64,000 nucleotides of DNA from SIG78 sp036677805. GTDB taxonomy: Bacteria; Verrucomicrobiota; Lentisphaeria; Victivallales; Victivallaceae. Location: contig JAVBVS010000016.1 of the NCBI GenBank assembly GCA_036677805.1, positions 415,914-479,913 of the forward strand, given 5' to 3'. Below the pieces are notes generated by a model that worked only from the letters and a program-made list of their open reading frames with translations, was not told the origin of the DNA and searched no databases. This document shows positions 8,769 to 18,087 of this stretch, one piece after another (position 1 is the first letter of the stretch; the number at the start of each line of letters is the position of its first letter). The position numbers and the translations under genes were made by a program.

Positions 8769-10649
8769 ATGAAAAAGTTCCTCATTTATTGTCTGCTCGG
8801 TTGCTTCCTTTCTGTTGTGAAGGGGGGCGAAGTTTCTTCTCATACTTTATTGCTGGAAGGAACTGTCGTTGCCAGTTCAAAGCTTCCAGATCCGGCAAAA
8901 AATGATTATGCCGATTGTAATTATGCCATAAAGTTGAAAATTTATGCGGTTCAACCTATTGGTACTCCAATTGATCGAGAGATTATGCTTATAATTCCGA
9001 TTATGCGTAATTTTAAGCTTTTGCCCGCCAACATTCTGAATGTCAATGATAAGATTGAAGTCTCTGCTGGTTTGTATGACAATCAGCCGGAAACAGTTCG
9101 ACAAATTCAAGTCGCAGACTCATTGCAGGAACTTGATTTGGTTTATTATTATACGGAATCTGCAAAGAAGGTGATTCGTTTCAAATCTGCTCCTGCCATG
9201 CATTTTGAAAAAGTCACCCGAACTCCGGCTGTCATAGCTACGTTACCGCCAGCTTCGTTGGAAGAAAAACAAGCGAGGGCTCAAGCGATAGCGACGGATT
9301 TGGCACAGGTTAACCATTGGATTGCCGCCGAGGGAAGTGTCGATTCATGGGCGCAACGGCTGCAAATTGCAGTCATGCAGAATAATGCTGCAAAAAAACG
9401 GGGAGACCGTCGTTGGATTGGGGATTCTTTTTTTGCCGCATCTTCAGTAGCGATACCGCTCCAATCGGTAAAGCCGGAAAAACAGATCCCTGAGTTACTT
9501 AAGTATCAGAACTTTCTGAAACAATTGAATATCGACATGATTTTATTACGGATTCCCACCAAAGGAGACATCGCTTTTGATTTATTTTCCGATGGCAAGA
9601 CACCTCATCCCAATCCTCGTTGGGTTGAATTGCTTCGTAATCTGCTGGAAAATGATATTGAAGTGGTTGATCCGACATTGGCAATGCTGGATGGTCGAAA
9701 ACGTTTTCCTTTAATGTATTTTTATCAGGTTGCAGCCGAAGGGCATCCCTTCGAAGGTGCTTCGCGGATTGCCGCGGAACAATTAGCAAAACGCCTTGCC
9801 CGTTATCATTTTAATGATGTCCCCAAAGGTTCTTATTCATTGGTGGAAAGTTCTTATTCTCCGAATCTTTCATTCCCTCGCAATTACTACCCTCCGGGAA
9901 ATCCTAAATTCTCACCTCAACAGCCACTTCGTTATTCTGTTGTTCGTACTCAAGACGGGTATCCGGTAGTACTATCAGAAGATACCCCATCGCCCATCTT
10001 AATGGTCAGTAATTCTTTTGGTGCATATCCATCTCGTCCAGATGGAGGATCAATTCCCCATTATCTGACCTATTTAACCGGGATTAAGCCTGCTTGGATG
10101 TATCGGGACGGCATTGAAGAAGGCATTTTCCGAATGATGGTGCAAAAACCGGAATTATTAGCGCAACGACGCGTGGTGATTATAGTTATGCATCCCAATA
10201 CCTGGGGACGGGAACTTTCGCCTTTGCCGGAAAATATATCAAAGTCCTATTCTCTTATTCCAATAAAAAAATATCTATTGAACCCGCCGGATTCTTCGAT
10301 CGTCTGGGAGCCTGAGGATGTTTTTGTCCCAGCGAATTCCGGCTTGTTGATTTATCCTAAGGATGGCAAACCGAAGGGTGACGGCGGTATTCTGACACTG
10401 CCTTCTGTGCCAGTTGAATCAGCTAAAACCGTATTGGTTCGAATGGCCATTGCCCGTCATAATTATCTGAGAATCCATGTTTCAATTGGGCAACATAAAG
10501 ATTTTCAAGCCCTTACCGGGATCCCGCGTGTTACTTTGGAGTTTATGGTAAATAACGATGGTACTCCCATCCACATTTTTTTCCAAGGAGGCGTTGAACG
10601 TAAAAATCCTCCAGTAATTGAATCCATAGAATTGTTTGCGATAGACTGA
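8769..10649 (+). CDS. Secreted SGNH/AlgX-like putative polysaccharide O-acetyltransferase
   Basis: A 626-residue protein with an N-terminal signal peptide (hydrophobic residues 4-18, likely cleaved after the glycines near 20). Residues about 28-135 form a small beta-rich domain with KNDYADCNYAIKLKIYA, which the downstream IS-split paralogue shares. The middle part resembles AlgJ/AlgX SGNH proteins: GHPFEGASRIAAEQLAKRL near residue 325 supplies the histidine region and ILMVSNSFGA near residue 410 the nucleophile serine. The last 130 residues look like a beta-sandwich of the AlgX carbohydrate-binding kind. These proteins transfer acetyl groups to exported glycan in the periplasm. The match is by motif only; the usual DxHW motif is changed to EGHP. 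Confidence 0.6.
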   Translation: MKKFLIYCLLGCFLSVVKGGEVSSHTLLLEGTVVASSKLPDPAKNDYADCNYAIKLKIYAVQPIGTPIDREIMLIIPIMRNFKLLPANILNVNDKIEVSAGLYDNQPETVRQIQVADSLQELDLVYYYTESAKKVIRFKSAPAMHFEKVTRTPAVIATLPPASLEEKQARAQAIATDLAQVNHWIAAEGSVDSWAQRLQIAVMQNNAAKKRGDRRWIGDSFFAASSVAIPLQSVKPEKQIPELLKYQNFLKQLNIDMILLRIPTKGDIAFDLFSDGKTPHPNPRWVELLRNLLENDIEVVDPTLAMLDGRKRFPLMYFYQVAAEGHPFEGASRIAAEQLAKRLARYHFNDVPKGSYSLVESSYSPNLSFPRNYYPPGNPKFSPQQPLRYSVVRTQDGYPVVLSEDTPSPILMVSNSFGAYPSRPDGGSIPHYLTYLTGIKPAWMYRDGIEEGIFRMMVQKPELLAQRRVVIIVMHPNTWGRELSPLPENISKSYSLIPIKKYLLNPPDSSIVWEPEDVFVPANSGLLIYPKDGKPKGDGGILTLPSVPVESAKTVLVRMAIARHNYLRIHVSIGQHKDFQALTGIPRVTLEFMVNNDGTPIHIFFQGGVERKNPPVIESIELFAID

Positions 10650-11004
10650 GAAGTTTTCTGCCGATCTAGATTGTGTTTTTTGCGATACCACTTTATCGTT
10701 ACAATAGAAGGATCAAATTCAATTTCAGGCTATTTCTCTCGTTGCAGTATGCTATTTTTATTGAATATTCAGACTGGGGATTTTATGTTTACCTTACCTT
10801 TCTTTATAGGTATATTAATATAATTACAAAAAGAATAAAACACGAGTGCTGGATCGCGAGATTCGCATATGAAGCGGAAATATCTCGGCAGTTATTTGCT
10901 CCCAGTCTGATTTCCATTGCGGAAATATCAGGATTATGATATGGCAACATAAGCCATTCAGTTTGACAAGCCATAATTAGAAATTTTTTTCAGGAAAATA
11001 AATT
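10650..11004. other. Intergenic, AT-rich, no supported gene
   Basis: These 355 bases between two paralogous SGNH genes contain only a possible 88-codon frame (10673-10939) without a ribosome binding site and with low-complexity aromatic composition, so I do not call it. A CAGGAAA motif at about 10991-10997 serves the TTG start at 11005. TTGACA at 10963-10968 has no matching -10 element. Confidence 0.35.
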
Positions 11005-11449
11005 TTGATTAAACGCAAGAATACAGCGAAACAAATGGGAAAAGTATTTTTTATATCAGCATGGCTTTTGCTTTTTATCACAGGCCTCAATGGCGCAGAG
11101 CAAAATCCGAAGGGCACATTCTTCGATGGCCAGATTATGGAATGTTCATCGATAGTCGATCCTCGTCAATCAAACTATCCGGATTGTTACTTTACTATTT
11201 CCGTAAAAGTCAATAATATTCTGAAGGGACAACTTTTGCCCCAAAAAATCAAACTCGTTGTGCCTGGATTTGTTGAGTATAAAAATACAAGCTATGCAAA
11301 CTGGAAAACCGGAATGATGTTACGAGCCTGGGTGATTCCGTTTGATATGCTTGAAGAGTCGAAACGTACCGTACAGCAAATTGATACTTTGGATTCCTTT
11401 GATCTGGAATCATTTTTTTTGATAAAAGGTGAAATCATCTCAGAATTAA

Positions 11450-11467
11450 GAGCTTATCTACTAATAA
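11450..11467 (+). repeat. Left terminal inverted repeat of the IS
   Basis: GAGCTTATCTACTAATAA, preceded by the target duplication TAA. It is an exact reverse complement of 12401-12418. Confidence 0.95.
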
Positions 11468-11535
11468 TTGACTTTGGGCCGGTTTGATGCTATATTGATT
11501 TAAGTAGCAATAAAACAACGCCACGGGAGTCAGAT

Positions 11536-12394
11536 ATGGCAATGCAGCGCTTCAGGACATGGGAAATTACGGATGAATTCTGGGCGAAGGTCGAACCACT
11601 GGTTCCGGCATCGTTGCGGACATCGGATCGCGAGTATAAACGCAAGCCAGGCGGTGGGAAAAAAGCAGGTTATAGCGACAAAACATACTTTGCTGCAATT
11701 GTTTATGTTTTGCGAACCGGAATTATTTGGGATGCGCTTCCGCGATTGGAGTATGATAATATCTCTCCGAAATCCATCCATAAAAAATTCATGCAATGGT
11801 CCCGTTGCGGATTCTTTGAAAAACTCTGGAAAGCCGGGGTGGCCGAATACGACGAAATGGAGGGAGTTGCATGGGAGTGGCAATCGGCAGATGGCACCTA
11901 TACAAAAGCGCCAATGGCACAGAGCGCGGTCGGCCCCAGTCCCACCGATAGGGGAAAAAAATGGAAGCAAAAGACATCTCCTCGCAGACGAACATGGCAT
12001 CCCGTTGTCAATCGTCGTAACCGCCGCCAATCGGAATGATTGCGTGATTCTGGATGAGTTGCTGGAGAAAAGAATTTCTCCTTCGGCGGTACATCCGGGA
12101 GCGCTTCCTCCTGTGGAAAACCTTTGTTTGGATGCAGGATACGTCGGCAAAAGCCAGACTGCCGTTTCGAATGGTTTCATCCCTCATATCAGACCGCGCG
12201 GCGAAGAAAAAAAGCTGATTGAAAAAGGCTTTAAGGCCAAACGCTGGATTGTGGAGCTCGGACATTCGTGGTATAACAGGTTTCGTAAAATTCATGTGCG
12301 CTACGAAAAAGAGGAAGTCTCGTTCCTTGGGCTCGTGCAATTGGCCAGCGCCATGATCGTTTTTAACAGGATCTGTTCGATATATCCGATTTAG
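11536..12394 (+). CDS. IS5-family DDE transposase in two overlapping frames
   Basis: Frame one (11536-12039, 167 codons) starts at ATG after GGGAG and encodes the helical N-terminus and the first catalytic aspartate in SADGTYTKAP. Frame two (usable part about 11960-12394) continues with NGSKRHLLADEHGIPLSIVV, then the second aspartate in LCLDAGYVGKS and the glutamate region in ELGHSWYNRFRKIHVRYEK. The two halves make one complete DDE protein if one base is skipped at the run of seven A at 11955-11961 (GGGGAAAAAAATGG). That is a plausible site for programmed +1 frameshifting or for transcript slippage, both known in this family. A simple inactivating mutation is the alternative. Confidence 0.85.
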
Positions 12395-12400
12395 ACGATT

Positions 12401-12418
12401 TTATTAGTAGATAAGCTC
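12401..12418 (-). repeat. Right terminal inverted repeat of the IS
   Basis: TTATTAGTAGATAAGCTC, followed by the target duplication TAA at 12419-12421. It is an exact reverse complement of 11450-11467. Confidence 0.95.
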
Positions 12419-13935
12419 TAAGTAAGCCAAGAACAATTGAATTTTCCGACACAATTCGCTATCATTCTCGATTTTTGAATCCATTAAATCCACCATTGAC
12501 TCAATCAATTGTAAATATACGCAAGGATAATATTGCGAATGACCTTGCTCGGATTGAAAAGGATATATTGACACCAGCAGAGATAGAGTCAATAAATCAA
12601 CATTTCAATGATATATGGGCTCAAAGAAATCCCCAATACAGTTCCCCACCTCAACAAGATTCTTTTGCCTGGGGACGCTTCGGAGATGGAATTTTCGAAT
12701 TACCACGTCAATTTACCTTATTACATCATCCGGATTTTTCCCATAATCTAAAAGCATTGATACATTTAAATCAGTTTTTGAGTTTTCATAATGTGCAACT
12801 GATCATCGCGGTAATTCCTGACTATCGGGCAATTGCGGCCAGGGTGTTCAATCCTGAATTTATGAAGATTCCCGATTCCGCTTCCCAAGAGATTGTCGCA
12901 ACTCTCCTGAGAAATGGGATTGAAGCCATTTACTTTACGGATGATGTTCTTGCTGAAACCCGAAACTACGAATTCACTTTTGTCTATCCCAATGATCACC
13001 CGGGATGGGGGTGTGTGATGCCATTGGCAAATTGTCTTGCTGCGCGAATGCAACGTTTTTCGACTCTGCTCAATCGATCTTTTACCCCGGAAATGTTTAC
13101 TGAAGAATTGCAAAACGGATGGTGTAGAGAACGTTATCGATTTCCGGAAGGAGTTGATATCGGCCCTAGAACTCCCGGGGAGATTTATACTTTTCCAACC
13201 ATTTTGTTGAATAATAAAATTATAAAATCCGATCCTCAAGCCAAAATACTTCTGATCGGAAACTCATTTATTCAAACACCGCAGAAAGATTCCAGTCTGG
13301 CCTCTGCGTTAGCCAGGATAAGCGGTTATTCCGTTCATGAGTTTCGAATGGATGGCAATGGGCCAGCGGCAATTATTCCCATGCGGTTATTGTTGGAACA
13401 CGAACGATATTTAAAGGGGAAAGTTGTGTGCCTGTTCCCATTTTCCTCTTCCATGTTCGAATCGTTTCAGTTTGTGGATATTGCCGAATACGACCGGAAT
13501 ATGACTTTATTGTCCGGAATGCGGTTGGTTCGGACCTTTCTACCGCCGACTCCAGATTACGTGGACTTGGATAAACTGCAAATTCCAGAAGGCAAGAAGA
13601 ATATCTGGAAAATTTTTCGCCAGAAGTTCAATGGCGAAACGGAGGTGGTGGTTTCGGAGGAAAACACGAAAAAAGAGGTTTTTCAGGTAAACGTGAATCA
13701 GAAGATTGTTACGGGTACAATGCTAAAAATCACTTATATTGTGAGCCCGCAACAACGCGGACAGTTGTATATCAATGATGTTTTGGTACCCTTAATGCCG
13801 ACGCAATACATTCTGGAGTGGAAAACCGCAGTCGCACCTTTGGCCGCGGATGCCCGGAGCATATCCATAAAATTATCCGGAGCTCAAAAAGATACACTTA
13901 TTGCATGGAAAAAAATAGAGCTTTATGCTCCCTGA

Positions 13936-14122
13936 CATCAAACATAACGCTTGCCCGGCCAGGAAAACAACCGCACGGGGCAGCTCAAGTTGATCTTAAG
14001 ATGCAACGTTTAATAAAATACCATTTATCCTGCCGGCTCATGCTGGGCATTTCGGCTTAACTGTTAGTGGGTTTTGCATCTTTGCGCTTCGTAGTATTAA
14101 AGATATATCAATAGGAGTAGCC
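13936..14122. other. Intergenic boundary between AT-rich and GC-rich parts
   Basis: 187 bases after the IS-split gene. No gene is supported. The ribosome binding site AGGAG (14113-14117) of the MBOAT gene is at its end. Composition changes clearly across this stretch. Confidence 0.4.
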
Positions 14123-15529
14123 ATGGTCTTTTCAAGTTATCTATTTTTGTTCTTCTTTCTGCCACTGGCGTTGGCGGTTTATTACCTGAGCCCGAAAAAG
14201 CTCAAACATTTGACCCTCACGCTGGTCAGTTATATCTTTTACGGCTGGGCCAATCCGTGGTTCATGCTGCTGATGCTTTTCACTACCACTGTCGACTATA
14301 CGGACGGCCGTTTGATGGCGAAATTTCCCCGGCAGAAAAGATTGTTCCTGATCGTTTCGGTTGTCGTCGATCTCGCGGTGCTCGGCTTTTTCAAGTATTT
14401 CAATTTCGGAGTGGAAAATTACAATGCACTCATGGCGGGGATGGGGATCCCGGAATGGCAGTATGCCGGATTTTTCCGGGTGATTCTGCCGCTCGGAATC
14501 AGTTTTTATACCTTTCAGAGTATGAGTTATGTGATCGATCTCTACCGCGGCGACGCCAAAGTGGTGACCAGTTGGATTGATTACGCCTGTTTCGTGTCGA
14601 TGTTTCCGCAATTGGTGGCCGGTCCGATCATCCGTTTTCAGGATGTGGCCGACCAGCTGGTTGAACGAACCTACAGTTGGGAAAAATTCGCGCGGGGGGT
14701 GGCATTTTTCATGTTCGGCATGGGCAAAAAAATCCTCCTTGCCAATCCCTGCGGCAAGATCGCCGATGTCTGCTTTTCCACCGTCGACCTTCATTCCGGA
14801 GATGCCTGGTATGGCATCACGGCGTATGCGTTTCAGATTTACTACGACTTTTCCGGCTATTCGGATATGGCCATCGGCCTCGGGCTGATGCTCGGATTCG
14901 TTTTTGCCAAAAACTTCGATTCGCCGTATAAATCCCAATCCATTACGGAATTCTGGCGGCGTTGGCACCTGAGTCTGTCAACCTGGCTGCGTGACTATCT
15001 TTATATCCCCCTGGGTGGCAACCGCAAAGGTAAAATCCGCACCTATGTCAATCTGACATTGGTCATGCTGCTGGGCGGCTTGTGGCATGGCGCCAGTTGG
15101 AACTTTCTGATCTGGGGCGGCATTCATGGCGGCTATCTGGCGTTCGAGCGCGCGCTCGGCAAAGAAAGTATTTATCATCGCATGCCGAAAATCATTCAGG
15201 TACTGCTAACCTTTTTCGTTGTGCTGATCGCGTGGGTATTCTTCCGGGCCGATACGCTGCCTGATGCCTGGCGCTATCTGTCCAGCATGTTCGTTGGCTG
15301 CAGTACCGCCGATGGCGGCGGCGCGGTAGTCGGAGGGGTGATCTATTCTCCCTATTATCTGGTAAATTTTATCTTGGCCGGGATCGCAGTGTGGTGTCTT
15401 CCCTCGACTTGGGACTTTACGCGCAAGCTGACTTGGCCTAAAATCATCTGGGCTTGGATCGTTTTTCTGCTGGCATTGATTGCACTGACCACCCAAAGCT
15501 ATAATCCGTTCATCTACTTTATCTTCTAG
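14123..15529 (+). CDS. MBOAT-family membrane O-acyltransferase (AlgI-like)
   Basis: A 468-residue multi-pass protein of usual AlgI length, beginning MVFSSYLFLFFFLPLALAVY as most AlgI/PatA/DltB-like proteins do. The conserved MBOAT core is clear: PQLVAGPIIRF near residue 164, YDFSGYSDMAIGLGLMLGF near residue 242, FWRRWHLSLSTWLRDYLYIP near residue 277, and the catalytic histidine in GGLWHGASWNFLIWGGIHGG near residue 320. It moves acetyl groups across the membrane for transfer to the exopolysaccharide by the SGNH proteins. AGGAG at 14113-14117 gives a strong ribosome binding site. It is followed after 16 bases by an AlgJ-like gene. The composition becomes GC-rich from here. Confidence 0.93.
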   Translation: MVFSSYLFLFFFLPLALAVYYLSPKKLKHLTLTLVSYIFYGWANPWFMLLMLFTTTVDYTDGRLMAKFPRQKRLFLIVSVVVDLAVLGFFKYFNFGVENYNALMAGMGIPEWQYAGFFRVILPLGISFYTFQSMSYVIDLYRGDAKVVTSWIDYACFVSMFPQLVAGPIIRFQDVADQLVERTYSWEKFARGVAFFMFGMGKKILLANPCGKIADVCFSTVDLHSGDAWYGITAYAFQIYYDFSGYSDMAIGLGLMLGFVFAKNFDSPYKSQSITEFWRRWHLSLSTWLRDYLYIPLGGNRKGKIRTYVNLTLVMLLGGLWHGASWNFLIWGGIHGGYLAFERALGKESIYHRMPKIIQVLLTFFVVLIAWVFFRADTLPDAWRYLSSMFVGCSTADGGGAVVGGVIYSPYYLVNFILAGIAVWCLPSTWDFTRKLTWPKIIWAWIVFLLALIALTTQSYNPFIYFIF

Positions 15530-15545
15530 TCGGAAAGACAACGAC

Positions 15546-17108
15546 ATGAGCAATGAAAAGTTATCCCGCGAAGAAATCGCAAAAATCGAAATCGGTCATA
15601 CTGAAATCGGACGAAGTCAGCAGTTGATGTTAAGCCTGTTGTTTCTGGCGTTGATCGCGCTTTATCCGGTGGCGCAAATTTGGTATGAAACCCGGAACAA
15701 ACCGCTGAGCGAAATTCAGGAGCTGCAGCTGGGAGAGCGGCTGACCGCGGCGCCCTCCGATCAACTGGGGGCTGCGCTCAAAAGTTATGAAACGGCGTTG
15801 GAAGACTGTTCGTTGTTGCGGGCCGTCCTGCTGGAACCGGCGCAGGAATTCCTGACCGGGGTATTCTCTTCCGGCAATGAAAAGGTGATTGTGGGAACCG
15901 ACGGCTGGCTTTTTTATGCAAGCGATTTCAACTATCTGGCCGATCCGGGGTTCCTGCGTCCGGAACGGCTCTACAAACGCCAACTCAAGGGCGGACAGCC
16001 TGATCCGGTACGCGCCATTCTGGATTTCCAGCGTCAGTTGAAGGCGCGCGGCATTCGCCTCATCCTGTTGCCGGCTCCGGTCAAACCGATGCTGTATGGC
16101 GACAAGCTCGGTGGCAATGCCGGGATCGGTACGGTTTTACGGAATCCCTCCTGTGACGAATTCCGCCGGATCATGGAGGCCAATGACATCACGGTATTGG
16201 ACCTGGCGCCGGATTTCGCGCTGTTGCGTACCGTCGGAACGGAACCCTATCTTAAAACCGATACGCACTGGACGCCGGAAGGGATGGAAATCGCAGCCGC
16301 CCGGCTGGCTGAATTGATATCGGGCCGGAAATCGCAGGATCATTCCACGCCGCAGCAGATAACCCATCTCGGCGATATTGCCGCGATGCTCAAACTGCCC
16401 ATGCCGGAAAAGTTTTTCGCCGTCGAAACCGTATCCGTCCGGCCCCGCCGGGATTTCCGCGTCGCATCGGATGCACCGGTTTTGCTGCTGGGAGACAGCT
16501 TCACCAATATCTACAGTGTTCCGGCCATGAACTGGGGCGAAAAATCCGGGCTGGCCGAACGGTTGAGCGCCCACCTCGGCTATAATATCGATGTGATTGC
16601 GCGCAATGACGCCGGAGCGTTCGCCACCCGCGAACTTCTGAGCAATGAACTCCGGCGGGGACGCGACCGACTTGCGGACAAAAAAATCGTGATTTACGAA
16701 TTCGCCATCCGGGAACTGGCCGACGGCAACTGGAAAATGCTCGACCTGACGTTGGGCAAAGCGCCCGAAACCAAATTCCTGTCGTTGGCAGCGCCACGTA
16801 GCGTTACGGCAACGGTTCAACAGGTTTCCACGGTGCCGCAACCGCATTCGGCGCCGTACAAAGATCATATTATGAGTGTGCATTTGGTCGACATCGATGG
16901 TGGCAATGAACAGGCTTTGGTGTATATTAAAAGTATGGTCGACAATGTGTGGACGCCCGCGGCACAGTGGCGGCCCGGCGACCGGGTGACCTTGACGCTG
17001 ATGCCATGGAGCGGCGAAGCGGAAGCGAAATTCGGCGGCTGGAATCGCAGCGACCTCGATGACGAAGAACTTTTGTTGCAGGAACCGCTTTGGGGAGAAT
17101 TGAAATGA
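15546..17108 (+). CDS. AlgJ/AlgX-like membrane-anchored O-acetyltransferase
   Basis: A 520-residue protein with one N-terminal membrane anchor (about residues 26-45), so the rest should be periplasmic. The SGNH hydrolase-like domain has the AlgJ/AlgX signature DTHWTPEGMEIAAARLAEL near residue 239 and the nucleophile motif VLLLGDSFTNIY near residue 315. A segment GTDGWLFYASDFNYL near residue 117 is the usual entry to this fold. The C-terminal 120 residues look like a beta-rich extra domain. It lies between the MBOAT gene and a second AlgX-like gene, and its stop overlaps the next start (ATGA). Role: O-acetylation of the exported polysaccharide. Confidence 0.85.
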   Translation: MSNEKLSREEIAKIEIGHTEIGRSQQLMLSLLFLALIALYPVAQIWYETRNKPLSEIQELQLGERLTAAPSDQLGAALKSYETALEDCSLLRAVLLEPAQEFLTGVFSSGNEKVIVGTDGWLFYASDFNYLADPGFLRPERLYKRQLKGGQPDPVRAILDFQRQLKARGIRLILLPAPVKPMLYGDKLGGNAGIGTVLRNPSCDEFRRIMEANDITVLDLAPDFALLRTVGTEPYLKTDTHWTPEGMEIAAARLAELISGRKSQDHSTPQQITHLGDIAAMLKLPMPEKFFAVETVSVRPRRDFRVASDAPVLLLGDSFTNIYSVPAMNWGEKSGLAERLSAHLGYNIDVIARNDAGAFATRELLSNELRRGRDRLADKKIVIYEFAIRELADGNWKMLDLTLGKAPETKFLSLAAPRSVTATVQQVSTVPQPHSAPYKDHIMSVHLVDIDGGNEQALVYIKSMVDNVWTPAAQWRPGDRVTLTLMPWSGEAEAKFGGWNRSDLDDEELLLQEPLWGELK

Positions 17109-18076
17109 GAAAAAGTTGGCTGACCGGACTATGGTGTTGTGTGGCGTTGGGGGGGCTGGCGGCAGACGGCGCGTCGGATGTGGCGTCATTCGCACGCGAA
17201 CAGTTGTCCAAAGTCGAACCGGAGACGATTACGCTCAAGGGAAACGATGGCTGGCTCTACAGTCGCAATGAACTGGACCATCTGAGCAAAGGTCCGCTGG
17301 CCGATGGCGCCGTTTCCCGGACGGCAAAAGCCGACAAATATCCCGATCCGGTTCCGGCCGTCACGGCATTCAACGATGCGCTCAAAGAACAGAATATCCG
17401 GTTGATCGTCGTGCCGGTGCCGCCCAAGCTCGCGCTTCAGCCGCTTGCGCCGCTCAAGCCGAGCGACGCCATGGTTTATTTGAAGCCGTTTTATGCCGAA
17501 CTGCGCGCAAAGGGTGTCGACGTGCTTGACTTAAGCGATGATTTTGCGAAGGCTGGAGCTCCGGTTTACTGCAAACAGGATGCCCACTGGAATCCGGCCG
17601 GAATCGAAGTCGCGGCAAAGAAAGTCGCGCAGCAGATCGGCCTGAAGGGCGACACCGACTTCAAGACGACGGAAAAACCGGTGACGATCGTCGGCGACCT
17701 GATGGCATCGTTGGATAAAAATGCCGCGCCCTCTGAAACTTTGACGATCCGTGAAATCGAGGAGAAAACCTTCGATGAGACCAGTCCGGTCCTGCTCCTG
17801 AGCGACAGTCACGGACTGGTTTTTTCCGCAGGCGGCGACATGCTTGCCGAACATGCCGGATTCGGCGAGCAGCTGGCATACGAATTGAAAATGCCCATTG
17901 AACGGATGGCGGTCAAAGGCTCTGCGGCCACTGCGGTGCGGGTCAACCTCTATCGCAAGGCAGCCAAAGATCCAGCATGGTTGAAGAATAAAAAAGTCGT
18001 GATCTGGTTATTTACCTGTCGCGAGTTTACGGAAACGCCCAATGGCTGGGTTCTGGTGCCGATATTGAAAAAGTAA
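17105..18076 (+). CDS. AlgJ/AlgX-like secreted SGNH protein
   Basis: A 323-residue protein with signal peptide (MRKSWLTGLWCCVALGG). I chose ATG 17105, which overlaps the previous TGA and follows GGGGAGAA, over the TTG five codons earlier. The same family signatures appear: GNDGWLYSRNELDHL near residue 46, QDAHWNPAGIEVAAKKVAQQ near residue 159, and the nucleophile region VLLLSDSHGLVF near residue 230. It lacks the long C-terminal domain of its neighbour. The two are likely partners of the MBOAT protein, one possibly the acetyl acceptor and one the final transferase, as AlgJ and AlgX are in alginate acetylation. Confidence 0.8.
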   Translation: MRKSWLTGLWCCVALGGLAADGASDVASFAREQLSKVEPETITLKGNDGWLYSRNELDHLSKGPLADGAVSRTAKADKYPDPVPAVTAFNDALKEQNIRLIVVPVPPKLALQPLAPLKPSDAMVYLKPFYAELRAKGVDVLDLSDDFAKAGAPVYCKQDAHWNPAGIEVAAKKVAQQIGLKGDTDFKTTEKPVTIVGDLMASLDKNAAPSETLTIREIEEKTFDETSPVLLLSDSHGLVFSAGGDMLAEHAGFGEQLAYELKMPIERMAVKGSAATAVRVNLYRKAAKDPAWLKNKKVVIWLFTCREFTETPNGWVLVPILKK

Positions 18077-18087
18077 CAGGACGGTCC

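Larger units (their letters stand above)
11450..12418 (+). mobile_element. IS5-family insertion sequence, 969 bp
   Basis: The ends are perfect 18-bp inverted repeats: GAGCTTATCTACTAATAA at 11450-11467 and its complement at 12401-12418. A 3-bp direct duplication TAA lies outside on both sides (11447-11449 and 12419-12421). The element carries one transposase split over two frames. Family and size fit IS5; the short TAA duplication and the two-frame transposase point to the IS427 or IS1031 type groups, which I cannot separate by eye. It is inserted in an exopolysaccharide acetylation gene and reads in the same direction as that gene. Confidence 0.92.
11005..13935 (+). pseudogene. SGNH/AlgX-like O-acetyltransferase gene split by an IS element
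   Basis: Two pieces flank the IS at 11450-12418. The 5' piece (TTG 11005 to 11449) encodes a signal peptide and the same N-terminal domain as the upstream paralogue (RQSNYPDCYFTISVKVNNIL against KNDYADCNYAIKLKIYA). The 3' piece (12422-13935) encodes the rest, with NDHPGWGCVMPLANCLAARM and the nucleophile motif ILLIGNSF. Deleting the IS and one TAA duplication joins codon 149 as A+GT (Ser) and gives one frame with no stop, 652 codons long, close to the 626 of the paralogue. The frame stays open from 12424 through the TTG at 12475, so the disruption looks recent. A truncated protein of 160 residues could still be made from the 5' piece, and a 486-residue piece from TTG 12475 is possible but would lack a signal peptide. 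Confidence 0.85.

Noticed and set aside
10673..10939. An 88-codon plus-strand frame between the SGNH genes
   Set aside because: No ribosome binding site and AT-driven Tyr/Ile/Phe composition; no recognisable domain.
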